DNA from: Iodidimonas nitroreducens
GTDB taxonomy: Bacteria > Pseudomonadota > Alphaproteobacteria > Sphingomonadales > Rhodothalassiaceae
Assembly (NCBI RefSeq): GCF_008579165.1
Contig: NZ_BKCN01000004.1
Length of the DNA: 64,000 bases
Reading direction: 5' to 3' (one strand)
Shown piece after piece: positions 9,530-19,850 of this stretch. Each line of letters starts with the position of its first letter. Position 1 is the stretch's first letter. The notes below the pieces were generated by a model, which saw only the letters and a list, made by a program, of their open reading frames with translations, was not told the DNA's origin and searched no databases. The translations under genes were made by a program, and so were the position numbers.

Positions 9530-10087
9530 CTTATGTCACTTTCTAGATTTTTATAAAAAATATGACTAATTTTAACTGCATAATATCTTAAATGGAGAAT
9601 ATTTATAACAATAACAACTAATAAAATATCTTTACTATTTTCTATGAGACCTTCAAGCGGAAAATTCCTATCATCCAAACCATCTTTTGCGCGCATTCTT
9701 ACAGTGCAAGGGTCGATTATGCATGAGGGGGGCAATCGTGCCTTGCCTGATGGCGCAGAGTGGCATATGGAGAGACCTGAAAAATGGTGCAGCGCATCAT
9801 AAACCGTTTATGTTAGATGATTGACGACAGGATTTTGATCGGGATTTAAATAACAGATAAAGAGCAAAGCGCAATTTCTGTCGCGTTTAGCTCTTTAAAA
9901 ATGAGCAAGATATCAGCCTGTGCCGCCTATGCTGCCTGTGCACCGGCATCTTTGTTTTAAAAACATCGCATCATCTTCATCTGCCATTCATCTCCCCGGC
10001 CGATCCGGGGGGCTAGCATCCGATATGTGCCTTTGCCCGCTTTGTTTGTGTTGGGCTTGCGTTCTCGATTCATTGATAAGGGTTTCT
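9530..10087. other. Intergenic stretch upstream of SulP gene, no gene seen
   Basis: AT-rich sequence to about 9650, then mixed. Apparent short ORFs here are shadows or extensions of neighbours. A hairpin CCCCGG-CCGAT-CCGGGG occurs at 9994-10010 in the probable SulP leader, without a T-run. No RNA gene was recognised. Confidence 0.5.
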
Positions 10088-11573
10088 ATGCTGCTGAAAT
10101 TAAAAGAAGAATGGTTCTCTAATATCAGGGGGGATCTGCTGGCCGGGCTTGTCGTTGCTTTAGCCCTGATACCGGAAGCCATTGCCTTTTCCATCATCGC
10201 CGGGGTTGATCCCAAGGTGGGATTATATGCTTCATTCTCAATTTCCGTGATCATCGCCATTGTTGGCGGGCGACCGGGGATGATTTCTGCGGCTACCGGG
10301 GCGATGGCCCTGTTGATGGTCACTTTGGTCAAAGAACATGGGCTGGAATATCTGCTGGCCGCCACCCTTTTAACCGGGGTGATCCAGATTCTGGCCGGGA
10401 CTTTGAAGCTGGGCAGTTTGATGCGCTTTGTTTCGCGCTCGGTGGTCACCGGCTTTGTCAATGCCCTGGCCATTCTGATTTTCATCGCGCAACTGCCCGA
10501 GCTGACCCATGTGACATGGCATGTTTATGCCATGACTGCGGCGGGGCTGGGGATCATCTATCTGTTCCCCTATCTGCTATATCGGGAAAAGCATTCCGTC
10601 GCCTTTGGTCTCGATTGTGGTTCTGACATTGGCGGCTATTTTCTTTGGCCTTGAGATCCGCACTGTGGGCGATATGGGGCAGTTGCCTGATACCTTGCCC
10701 ATCTTTTTATGGCCCGAAGTGCCGCTTAATCTTGAAACACTGATGATCATCCTGCCTTATTCCGTAGGGCTTGCGGTGGTTGGTTTGCTGGAATCGCTGA
10801 TGACCGCCACCATCGTCGATGATCTGACAGACCGGCCCAGCGATAAAAATCGTGAATGCAAAGGCCAGGGGATTGCCAATATCGGGGCCGGATTGCTGGG
10901 CGGCATGGCTGGTTGCGCCATGATCGGCCAATCGATCATCAATGTAAAATCCGGAGGGCGGGGGCGTTTATCGACCTTTGCCGCCGGGATTTATCTTTTG
11001 GTGATGGTGGTGTTTTTGGGGGAATGGCTGCAACAAATCCCTATGGCCGCTTTGGTTTCGGTGATGATCATGGTGGCCATCGGTACTTTTTCCTGGAGCT
11101 CGATCAAAGATATCAAAAAACACCCCTTTTCAACGAATATCGTGATGATTGCCACGGTGATCGTGGTGGTGGCCACGCATAATCTGGCGATTGGCGTTTT
11201 GGTGGGCGTGCTTTTGGCGACCTTGTTCTTTGCCCATAAAATTGGCCGTTTCATGGTGGTGAAATCACGGAAAGCCGATGAAGATACGCGCGTTTATGAG
11301 GTCATCGGGCAGGTTTTCTTTGCCTCGTCGCAATCCTTTATCGGCTCATTTGATTTCAAGGAAGCGGTGCCCCGGGTGATCATCGATCTTGATGGCGCGC
11401 ATTTTTGGGATATTACCGCCGTGGCGACTTTGGATAAGGTGGTGATCAAGTTCAGGCGCGAAGGGGCGCAGGTTGAAATCGTGGGGATGAGCAAAGCCAC
11501 CGAAACGATTGTTGACAAATTCGGGGTTTATAATGATCCCGAAAAAGTTGAAAAGCTGATGGCTGGTCATTAA
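10088..11573 (+). CDS. SulP-family anion transporter with STAS domain (one frameshift)
   Basis: An inner-membrane SulP (SLC26) permease, likely for sulfate, bicarbonate or another small anion. The ATG at 10088 opens directly into the SulP signature (GDLLAGLVVALALIPEAIAFS...VGLYASF). About ten hydrophobic segments follow, and a C-terminal STAS domain is seen in VIIDLDGAHFWDITAVATLDK. The frame breaks at about 10596: one more C in the CC run gives KAFPSPLVSIVVLT and joins both halves. A universal stress protein starts nine bases downstream, so the two form an operon. SulP-Usp pairing is common in proteobacteria. Its substrate is not shown; a separate ABC sulfate system is also present in the window. 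Confidence 0.88.
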
Positions 11574-11582
11574 GGACATAGA

Positions 11583-12434
11583 ATGAATAAAATAATCACA
11601 TGTATCGATGGCTCGGCCTTGTCTCATGGGGTGTGTCAGGCAGGCGTTTGGGCCTCTAATAAACTCAGCAAAACCCTTTTACTCCTTCATGCCATTGAAA
11701 AATCGAACACGCCTTCGGCTGAAGATCTGAGCGGAGCCATCGGCCTGGGGGCGCGTACCACGCTTTTGCAGGAAATGGTGTCTTTGGATGAGCAGCGCGG
11801 CAAAGTGGCTTTGGAGCTTGGCAGGGAAATCCTTGACCATGCCGCCCAAATGGCATCAGCCCAAGCCCGGGAGCATATCGAAAAAATTCAGCGCCATGGC
11901 GGGATTGTGGATGCTATTTGCGACCTGGAAGCGGATGCGCGGATCATCGTTATGGGGCGAAAGGGGGCAGGCAGCGGCGAGAATGTGAAGGCGCTTGGAT
12001 CGCATATCGAACAGATCATTCGTCGGGTTCACACGCCGGTTTTGATCGTGAGCCGGGATTTTGTTGAACCCAAAAATTTCATGCTGGCCTATGATGGCCG
12101 GGAAACGGCGGATAAAGCCGTTAAACGGATCATCGAAGGCGGATTGCTTTATAATATGACCTGCCATCTGGTGACGGTGAATAATAATCAGGCGGGCCTG
12201 TTCGATAAATTCAAAAGCACCGAAGCCATGCTGGTGGCGCATGGATTTGATGTGCAGTCCAGCTTTCTGGAAGGCAATGTTTTTAATGTGCTGATGGATT
12301 ACAAAAAAGATCAGCATGTGGATTTGCTGGTGATGGGGGCTTTTTCACGCTCTAAATTGGCCACCGTTTTTCTGGGCAGCAACACCTTGAAAATGATCGA
12401 AAACACCCTGCGCCCCCTGCTGGTTTTACGCTAG
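11583..12434 (+). CDS. Tandem universal stress protein (two UspA domains)
   Basis: About 283 residues with two UspA-like domains. The first runs from MNKIITCIDGSALSHGV to the GRKGAGSGENVKALGSHIEQIIRRVHTPVLIVS block, which is the typical ATP-binding G-x9-G(S/T) region. The second runs from FMLAYDGRETADKAV to MGAFSRSKLATVFLGSNTLKMI...RPLLVLR. It is cytoplasmic and likely senses stress or energy state. Co-transcription with the SulP gene suggests it modulates that transporter, which is an inference from context only. Confidence 0.9.
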   Translation: MNKIITCIDGSALSHGVCQAGVWASNKLSKTLLLLHAIEKSNTPSAEDLSGAIGLGARTTLLQEMVSLDEQRGKVALELGREILDHAAQMASAQAREHIEKIQRHGGIVDAICDLEADARIIVMGRKGAGSGENVKALGSHIEQIIRRVHTPVLIVSRDFVEPKNFMLAYDGRETADKAVKRIIEGGLLYNMTCHLVTVNNNQAGLFDKFKSTEAMLVAHGFDVQSSFLEGNVFNVLMDYKKDQHVDLLVMGAFSRSKLATVFLGSNTLKMIENTLRPLLVLR

Positions 12435-12491
12435 GCCTATAGAAATTCAGTGGGCTTTTAGAGTGTAATCTGCACTTATTTTCCGTAGACT

Positions 12492-14910
12492 ATGATTGTC
12501 ATGGCCTTGGAAAAAAGTGCACCCCACATGGATAGAGCCACAAAACAGGCCGGCACGAAAGCTATAGCGGCTTCGGCATTTCGCATGGGCTGGCGGCATG
12601 TGCCTATCCCTCAGGCGCGGAAAATTTCTTCGGCTGATAAGCGGTTGCGGCGGATCGTGCCCGATGATCCCGCGTCCATCAGCGGTCTGCCCTTAGGCGG
12701 CATCGGCACCGGCGGTGTTGGCTGGAGCCCGATGGCCGTTTCAATCGCTGGTCATTGGGATCAAGGGTGGTGCAGCATTTTTCCGAGCCCGCCTGCGGAT
12801 TTGCCATCCGCAGCCAGCAGCCGGGCCGTGCCCCCATTGCCAGCGCTTTGCAGCCACCGCCCCAGCGGGTGGGCCAGCTTGCGGCTTTTCATTTTGCCGA
12901 TGATCAGATGCCCGGTGATTATGCGGCGTTGTTTCCCAAAATCTGGCGAAGCTTTATCCTGCCGGACATGGGGCTGCGGCTTTCCTGCGAGGCATTTTCG
13001 CCGGTGGTCGCCGGTGATCTTGATTCTGCCAGCCTGCCTTTGGCCCTGTTTCGCTGGCAGATCGAAAATATCAGCGATGCGCCGCGCGATGTGGCTTTAT
13101 TGGGCCATTGGGCGAATATGCTGGGCCGATTTCAAACTCATGAGGATCGGCGTTCGGGTGGCAATAGTGCCGGGCGTAGCAATCGGGCCTATGATGATGG
13201 CGATCATTTTGGTGTTTTATTTGAAAGCGCCGCTCTTGATGATCCCATCGCGCCGGGGCATGGGCAATGGGCTTTGCTGACCCGATGCGATCCGTCTTTG
13301 CGGCTTGGTCGGGTGGTGATGTTTGATGGCTTGGGCGATGGGGCCGATCTTTGGAACGATTTTCTAACCACCGGCCGGATTGGCCCTGATGATCGCCAAT
13401 GGCTGGCCGATTGTGGCTTTAGTACCGATGAAACCGGGCTGCCAACAGCGGCGATCAGTGCCGGCTGCAATCTGGCCCCCGGCGCGCAGTGCCAGATAGA
13501 TATGGCTCTGGTGTGGGATCAGCCTGCCATGTGCTATGCCTTGGGGGATCGCCATTGGCGTGCCTACAGCGATCAATGGGGCCGTGCGGGCAAAGCAGCG
13601 GCAGCCATTGGGGCCTATGGGTTAAAGCATCAGGTATGTTGGTCGTCGGCGATCGATGATTGGCATGGCCAGATCGAGCAGACGCTGGGCCCCGCCCCCC
13701 ATCAGGCTGGCTTTGCCCTGAATGAGCTTTATCTTTTGGTCGATGGCGCAACCCATCATGCCACCGCTGATCGAATTCCAGATGATGAAACCGGTGACAA
13801 AGGGGGCGGAAAACATTTCGGTCTGCTCGAATGTCCGGATTATCCTTATTATAATACCCTTGATCTTTATGGCTATGCTGGCCCTGCCTTGGCGGCCTGT
13901 TTTCCCGGCCTTGATCATCGGGTGATCGAGGATTATGCCGCAACGGTGGCGCTCGATGATCCCCGCATGCGCAAAGCGATGAACAGCGATGCGCGTTTTC
14001 GGATCAAGAAAAGCGGCTTTCTGCCCCATGATATGGGCGCGCCCGGGGAAGCGCCTTTCCGCATTCTCAATGGCTATGCTTTGGCGGATTCCACCCGATG
14101 GAAAGATCTTAACAGCCAGTTCGTGCTGGCTGTGTGGCGGGTGGGGCTGCGGGCTGACGATGATTTTTTGCGCGCGCAGTTTCCTGCGGTGGCCATGGCC
14201 ATCGATCATCTGGCTGTTTTTGATCGGGATGGGGATGGTTTGATCGAGCATGAGGGGTTCCCCGATCAAACCTTTGATAATCTTCCATGTTGGGGCCGGG
14301 CAGCTATTGCGGGGGGCTGTGGCTTGCGGCCCTCAGCGCCGGTGTGCGGATCGCTGCCATTGCGGGGGAAAAGGCGCGAGAGGCGCATTGGGCGGGCCTT
14401 TTGGAAAAGGGACGCGCGGCCTTTGAATGCCTGTTATGGACCGGCAGCCATTATCGCCTTGATCGCGATGGACTATCGGGATGCGTTGTTTCTGGAGCAG
14501 CTTTTTGGCCCCTTTCTGGCGCGAAAATATGGGCTTGGTGATATCGTGCCCGTGGATCATGCCCGCACGGCACTCATGCATCTTTATCAGCATAATTTTA
14601 TCGAAGCGGGGGACGGGATTGGCCCTGTGCTGCTCAGTGGCCTGCCGGTAGAGGATAAAACCGGCGATCATGGCGATCCCGACGTGCAGCGCCATGAGGT
14701 GATCACCGGTATTGCCATGAGCTTTGCTGCGCAATGCCGAACCTATGGCTGATCACGCACGCCGATCATCTGCGCCGCACCCTTTATGAAACGCTTTATA
14801 CACAGCGGCATCTGTGTTTTCGCACCCCCGCAGCTTTTGAGCCTTCGCGTCCGGTTTATCGTGCTGCTTTTAATCTGCGACCTCTGGCCATCTGGCTCGA
14901 TACCCCCTGA
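12492..14910 (+). CDS. GH116-family glycosidase, GBA2-like (four frame breaks)
   Basis: The pieces collectively match non-lysosomal glucosylceramidase/beta-glucosidase (GH116). Seen are LPLGGIGTGG near the N-terminus, WKDLNSQFVLAVWR, DGDGLIEHEGFPDQTFD, GSYCGGLWLAAL and the C-terminal FRTPAAF...NLRPLAIW. Breaks lie at about 12728-12730 (one C short; repair gives SPDGRFNRWSLGSRV), 14285 (one C short; NLPMLGPGSY), 14478-14480 (one G extra; DGLSDALFLEQ) and 14748 (one G short; TYGLITHADHL). Repaired, it is a full-length protein of about 800 residues ending at 14910. No clear signal peptide is visible, so it is probably cytoplasmic. The start is uncertain (ATG 12492, 12501 or 12528). In an organism that seems to make ceramides, a glucosylceramide substrate is conceivable but not shown. 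Confidence 0.8.
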
Positions 14911-14950
14911 TCTGGGCCTTCGCCCCTTCAAATCTGATGGCTGATTTTGC

Positions 14951-14980
14951 TCCCCCCAAAGCAGCTTATGGGGGGATTTT
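14951..14980 (+). terminator. Rho-independent terminator after the GH116 gene
   Basis: Stem TCCCCCC / GGGGGGA around a 12-base loop, followed by TTTT, 40 bases after the GH116 stop. Confidence 0.75.
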
Positions 14981-15128
14981 ACGCTGTGGCAAAATAGCAT
15001 CATAAATTTGTAATTTTACTGATTGGTCAGGCTCTTATTTACCTTTCTAAAACGTTAAATATAATCGGAAACAGTGTCAGGCTATTTGGCACTCAATCGA
15101 AAAGTATAATCTTAATAGGGAGAATATT

Positions 15129-18100
15129 ATGACAAAGACAGTGCATGCTGATTGGCGGCGGCTTCTTTTGGGCTCTGCTGCCATGGCACTGATGGCTGTG
15201 ACCGGAGCGGTTGGCGCACAGGCACAAGAGGCCGATGCTTCTAATGATGAGGATGAAAATGCTTCGGGCGAGGTCGAGCAGATCGTTATCACTGGCTCGC
15301 GTATCCGCCGCGATGCTTTTTCGGCAACAACCCCTATTCAGGTGCTCGATGCATCGGAAAATCGCAAGCTTGGGGTGAGTTCACTGACCGAAATGCTGCA
15401 ACGCTCCACCGTGTCGTCTGGTCAGCAGATCGATGGCACCCTGAATACGAATGCGGGCAATTCCAATGCCACGGAAGCCCCACCCGATGGGGGGATCGGC
15501 TCATCCAATATCGATTTGCGCGGCTTGGGGCCGGAACGCACATTGGTGCTGGTTAATGGTCGCCGGCTTGGCACGGCAGGGGCGCGCGGCGCACCGGCAC
15601 AGCCTGATATTGGCCTCATTCCTTTGGGCATGGTTGAAGGTGTTGATCTTTTGACCGGTGGTTATTCCACGATTTATGGGGCGGATGCCGTTGCCGGGGT
15701 CGTTAATGTGCGCTTGCGTTCGGATGTGGAAGGGCTGGAGATTTTTGGTAATGTCGAGCTTCCTGAAGCGGGTGGCGGCGAAATCTATCAGACATCATTG
15801 GTCAGTGGGATTTCCAGTGAACGCGGCAATATCACTTTGGGTTTTGAGTATTTCAGGCAAGAGAATGTTGCCACGGGAAATCGGAAATTTTCTGAGTGCC
15901 AGCGCGATATCGAAGTTTCCGAAGATGGGCAGCGCTTTGATCCCTGCCGCAGCGGATTTTTCGATAATATCGTTGTGGTGGGCAATGATTTCCTGCCCGG
16001 ATTGGAGCCCGGAACGCCCTTTCCCGGGGCTGGAGCCGATGGGCTGACAGGGTTTGATTCCTCATTCTTTTTCTATACCCCCGGTCAATCAGATATTGGC
16101 GTGCCGAATTTCTCGTCTGGCTTTGCACTGCCTCCGGCTCCTGATCCACAAATTGGTGCCTTTCCCGGTGAAGACCCCGATGCCGGTTCGGTTTTTCCCT
16201 TTCTTGATTTTTTCAATGATCAGGACGAACGACGTCAAGCCGATCTGGTGCGGCCAGTCGAGCGTTTTTCGCTGGTGCTGAACGGCCATTTGAATATGGA
16301 TTGGGGCAATAACGAAGAATTTTATTATGAAGGTTATTATTTCAACCGTCGTAATGATGTGATTGCTGCAAAAGAACAGATCTTTCCCGATATCCCGGCG
16401 CTGATCCCACAAGAAGATGCCAATGGGAATATCATCGTGGATGCCGATGGCAATCCGGTTCTTGCGGATAATCCGCTCAATCCCTTCCCGGTTGCGATTG
16501 CGCCCATCATCACTTTGGATGACTTACCGCAAGAATTTAATGTGAATGTTCAACAATTTCGCGGTGTTGCGGGCTTCCGGGGCGATGTGGGCGCAGATTG
16601 GTTCAAAGAAAGAAATTGGACCTATGATGCTTTCTTTGCCTATGACCGTGGCACGGGCAACCAAACCCAAACTATTCTGTTTGAGCCCAATCTGATCCTG
16701 TCGCAGCAAACGCTTCGATTGGATGCGGATGGCAATCCCATTTGCGGCGTGGCTTTGCGGGAAAATGCCAATGGGTTCCTTACCCCCAATCAATGTGTGC
16801 CGGTGAATTTCTTTGCTCCATCGGTCTTTGAAGATGGGGATGGTCGCTTTTCTAGCCAGGAAGAACGTGATTTTCTCTTTGGCCTGCGCAGCAATCGCAC
16901 GATCACACAGCAATATAATGCTCAGCTTTTCGTGACTGGGGATGTGATGGAAAGCCCGTGGGGGGATACTATCGGAACCGCCTTTGGTCTTGAATGGCGC
17001 AAGGATACAATCAATTCCCAAAATGGTATCGTGGGCACGAATGGCCTTAATGCTGCGGAAAATCCGCTGCAGGAAGGTCAAACCATTGGCCAGCGCTGGA
17101 TCTATGATGTTTATGGCGAATTTTCAGCGCCTTTGGTCACCAATAAGCCCTTGGTTAATCTGTTCCAGATTGATGGGGCCCTGCGTTATACCGAAGAAGA
17201 AAATTTCGGCTCGGAAGTAACATGGCGGCTGATGGCGATTTATCGGCCGATCGATTATATCACCTTCATCGGTTCGCGCAGCACATCCTTCCGCGCGCCC
17301 AATTTGCGCGAACAATTCCTGGCTGATCAGGGGCAGGGGGTTTCCGGTGCCATTGATCCATGCCGGGCTCAGAATATCATCACCCTCGATCCCAATGACC
17401 CGACGACGGAAATTCTGATCAACAATTGTGAATTGAGCGGTGCCGATACCACATCGCTTGGTGAAACAGGTGTTGTCACCATTCCTGTCACGGTTGGGGG
17501 GGCTGATGATCTCGTTGCGGAAACGTCAACCTCGGTCACGGGAACGGTGCAATTCAGCCAGCCATGGTTCAAAAGCTTTGATTGGGATATCGCAGCCACT
17601 TATTATGATATCGAGATCAAAAATACGGTGTCTGAACTTGATGCCGGCGTCATCGTTGCCCGGTGCTTCCTTGATGATCCCAATCTCGCCAGTCCTTTCT
17701 GTGATCGGGTGACCCGTGCGGATACCGGTAATCGGGGGAATAATTCGATTTCACTCGTTGATGCGTCTTTCATCAATGTGGGCCTTGAAACCACAACGGG
17801 TGTGGATCTGACCTCACGATTCCACAAGGTTTTCGATGATGTTTTGGGTAAACCCCTTGATTTCACTTGGGCTTTTGGGGGGAATTATCTGATCGAAACC
17901 AACCGCCTAACCTTTACCCGTGATGATCTGGTGGATAATGCCGGTCGTATCGGCAATCCGGAATGGCAGTTTAATTCTACAGTTTCACTACTGTGGGATC
18001 GGTATCAACTGCTTTGGCAATCGCGCTATATTGGCCAAACGGAATTTGACGAGGATATTCAGGATCCGGTGGAAAATTTCCTCGATAATCCTGATTTGGC

Positions 18101-18335
18101 CGGAAGCATCCTCACCCGTGATGACGAAATTGCGGATCGGCGCCTTTATAATGATATCTCGCTGTCTGCCGATTACAGCAAATTTGTGCTCACAGTGGGT
18201 GTTAATAATGTCACCGATCAATCGCCACCCCTGATTGATGAAAGCGAAGGCCCCAATCGCAATAATGCTGTGACCTCATCGGGTTTTGATCTGCTTGGGC
18301 GTACATTCTTCATGAACGCCACGATGCGCTTCTAG
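15129..18335 (+). CDS. TonB-dependent outer-membrane receptor
   Basis: A complete 1068-residue receptor with intact frame. An N-terminal signal peptide (RRLLLGSAAMALMAV...AQAQ) is followed by a TonB-box-like stretch (EQIVITGSRI), a plug domain (LRGLGPERTLVLVNGRR, GADAVAGVVNVRL) and a long beta-barrel. It ends in an aromatic residue (FFMNATMRF), as usual for outer-membrane proteins. It belongs to the long, alphaproteobacterial type that lacks an STN signalling domain. It imports a bulky ligand powered by TonB-ExbBD. The ligand is unknown; the upstream GH116 gene hints at a glycoside, but each gene has its own terminator. A ribosome-binding site AGGGAGA precedes the ATG. Confidence 0.95.
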   Translation: MTKTVHADWRRLLLGSAAMALMAVTGAVGAQAQEADASNDEDENASGEVEQIVITGSRIRRDAFSATTPIQVLDASENRKLGVSSLTEMLQRSTVSSGQQIDGTLNTNAGNSNATEAPPDGGIGSSNIDLRGLGPERTLVLVNGRRLGTAGARGAPAQPDIGLIPLGMVEGVDLLTGGYSTIYGADAVAGVVNVRLRSDVEGLEIFGNVELPEAGGGEIYQTSLVSGISSERGNITLGFEYFRQENVATGNRKFSECQRDIEVSEDGQRFDPCRSGFFDNIVVVGNDFLPGLEPGTPFPGAGADGLTGFDSSFFFYTPGQSDIGVPNFSSGFALPPAPDPQIGAFPGEDPDAGSVFPFLDFFNDQDERRQADLVRPVERFSLVLNGHLNMDWGNNEEFYYEGYYFNRRNDVIAAKEQIFPDIPALIPQEDANGNIIVDADGNPVLADNPLNPFPVAIAPIITLDDLPQEFNVNVQQFRGVAGFRGDVGADWFKERNWTYDAFFAYDRGTGNQTQTILFEPNLILSQQTLRLDADGNPICGVALRENANGFLTPNQCVPVNFFAPSVFEDGDGRFSSQEERDFLFGLRSNRTITQQYNAQLFVTGDVMESPWGDTIGTAFGLEWRKDTINSQNGIVGTNGLNAAENPLQEGQTIGQRWIYDVYGEFSAPLVTNKPLVNLFQIDGALRYTEEENFGSEVTWRLMAIYRPIDYITFIGSRSTSFRAPNLREQFLADQGQGVSGAIDPCRAQNIITLDPNDPTTEILINNCELSGADTTSLGETGVVTIPVTVGGADDLVAETSTSVTGTVQFSQPWFKSFDWDIAATYYDIEIKNTVSELDAGVIVARCFLDDPNLASPFCDRVTRADTGNRGNNSISLVDASFINVGLETTTGVDLTSRFHKVFDDVLGKPLDFTWAFGGNYLIETNRLTFTRDDLVDNAGRIGNPEWQFNSTVSLLWDRYQLLWQSRYIGQTEFDEDIQDPVENFLDNPDLAGSILTRDDEIADRRLYNDISLSADYSKFVLTVGVNNVTDQSPPLIDESEGPNRNNAVTSSGFDLLGRTFFMNATMRF

Positions 18336-18361
18336 ATCATTTCCCAATAACCAGGTAAAAG

Positions 18362-18388
18362 CGGCCCCGGATCACCCGGGGCCGTTTT
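18362..18388. terminator. Rho-independent terminator, probably bidirectional
   Basis: A 9-bp perfect stem CGGCCCCGG / CCGGGGCCG with loop ATCAC, followed by TTTT on the plus strand and by TTTTA on the minus strand. It serves the TonB receptor gene and the converging minus-strand sulfate operon. Confidence 0.85.
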
Positions 18389-18419
18389 GCCATAGCGATC
18401 GATCAAACCATGATAGCAT

Positions 18420-19816
18420 TTATTTTGCCGCTAAAAACCGGGCGGTTTGATCGACTTGAGAGATAATTTCAGGGATTCCGCTGATTTCAAACAGGCTGCC
18501 AAGGCCCAAAGGACCAAGGGCAAAGAGATCCTTTGATGCTGTGCCATCGGCCTTGATGATCGCGCCGCGCTGATTCACTTTCAATCCCAGATGATGATCA
18601 TCGATAAAGGCGAGTTCCTGATTGATGAGCGTTTGGACCGCACTATGCGCAATATTCGGGCGATGGCCTCGGCAATCAATGATAATATCCGATTGCAGTT
18701 GTTCATCTTTCTGGTCGGGCTGCGCCCCTTTGCGGCGAAAGGAAACACTGCCTTTTTCGGGGTCGAGCCCGGTGATGCGGCCGCGTTCGATCCGAAGGTT
18801 GCCTTTTTCCATATCTTTCAATAAGCGCTTGCGCAGATGCGTGGGCATCCGATGGCGGAAGCTGTCCCAATAGGGTTTGATATGCCGCAAAAATCTTTTT
18901 TGTTGTTTAATATCAATATTTTGCCATAAGATTCTGGCCTGTTTGCGCAGACTGCGGAAAATAGCCTGTTCGCCATAGCCTGAATCCTGCAGGCGGCGGG
19001 CCTCGGTGCGAACAAGGCGAGTCACTTGATTGATGCTCAGGCCCTTGAGATTAGGCAGCTTATAATCCGGGGCGCAAACCGGCTCATGGGGTTGGGGCAT
19101 CAGAGCCCGGCGCGATAAGGCTGTGACTACACCCTCATAACCCGCCTCGCGCAAGGACAGATAAGCATCAACCATGGAAAGCCCGGTGCCTAAAAGCAGG
19201 GCTGATTGGGCTTCTGCGGCCATATCTTTGGTGATCCGATCATAAGGGCCCAGCAGTCCTTTGCGATGGCGGCTGAGCGGGCGATGATAGCCCGCAGCCA
19301 GCATAACCTTATCAACAGACAGGCCATCACCATCGGCAACATCAAGATGATAGCTTCAGCATCAGGATGAATGGCATCAACAGATTGGTTCACATATAAA
19401 ATATTGACATGGGGATTTTCCAGGCGCGCTTCATTGAGCCGATCTTCGAGATAATCACGCAGCAATTTTCGTGGCAGGAAGCGATGGCTGAGTTCCGTCT
19501 TCAGATCGCTTTCTTCATGGCCGCATCCCAGGCGCCCCAAACACCAGACGAGAAAATCATCGGGCTGATCGGGGATCACCGAGACTTCATGAGCGCGGAT
19601 ATTGAGCAGATGATAGGGAGCCGCTTCACCATAAGCAATGCCCCCACTGACACAGCCGCTTGGCTCGAAAAGCCAGAGTTCAGCCGGATTTTCGATATGT
19701 TTGAGGCAGGCAATCGCCGTGGCAATGCCAGTCAGACCACCGCCGATGATGGCATAGCGGGGATTGCGTCCATCCTTCATATCCTTTATTGGCGGATAGG
19801 TCATCAAGTCCATCAA
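18420..19816 (-). CDS. FAD/NAD(P)-binding protein, COG4529-like (one frameshift)
   Basis: A flavoprotein of the NAD_binding_9/COG4529 type. The N-terminus has the dinucleotide-binding motif YAIIGGGLTGIATAIACL, and HLLNIRAHEVSV is typical of the family. The second half contains LLLGTGLSMVDAYLSL and the C-terminal DCRGHRPN...FALGPLGLGSLFEISGIPEI. The frame breaks at about 19354: restoring one G gives the run YHLDVADGDGLSVDKV and then MLAAGYHRPL, which joins the halves into about 465 residues. It lies 34 bases downstream of cysA in the same direction, so it is probably the last gene of the sulfate operon. A redox role in sulfur metabolism is plausible but unproven. Confidence 0.78.
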
Positions 19817-19850
19817 TTATATTTCGATCCTCATGCGCGCGTTCATGGGT

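Noticed and set aside
9466..9735. A minus-strand ORF of 89 codons upstream of TcmP
   Set aside because: It overlaps the TcmP start in another frame, has no recognisable motif, and covers the AT-rich leader.
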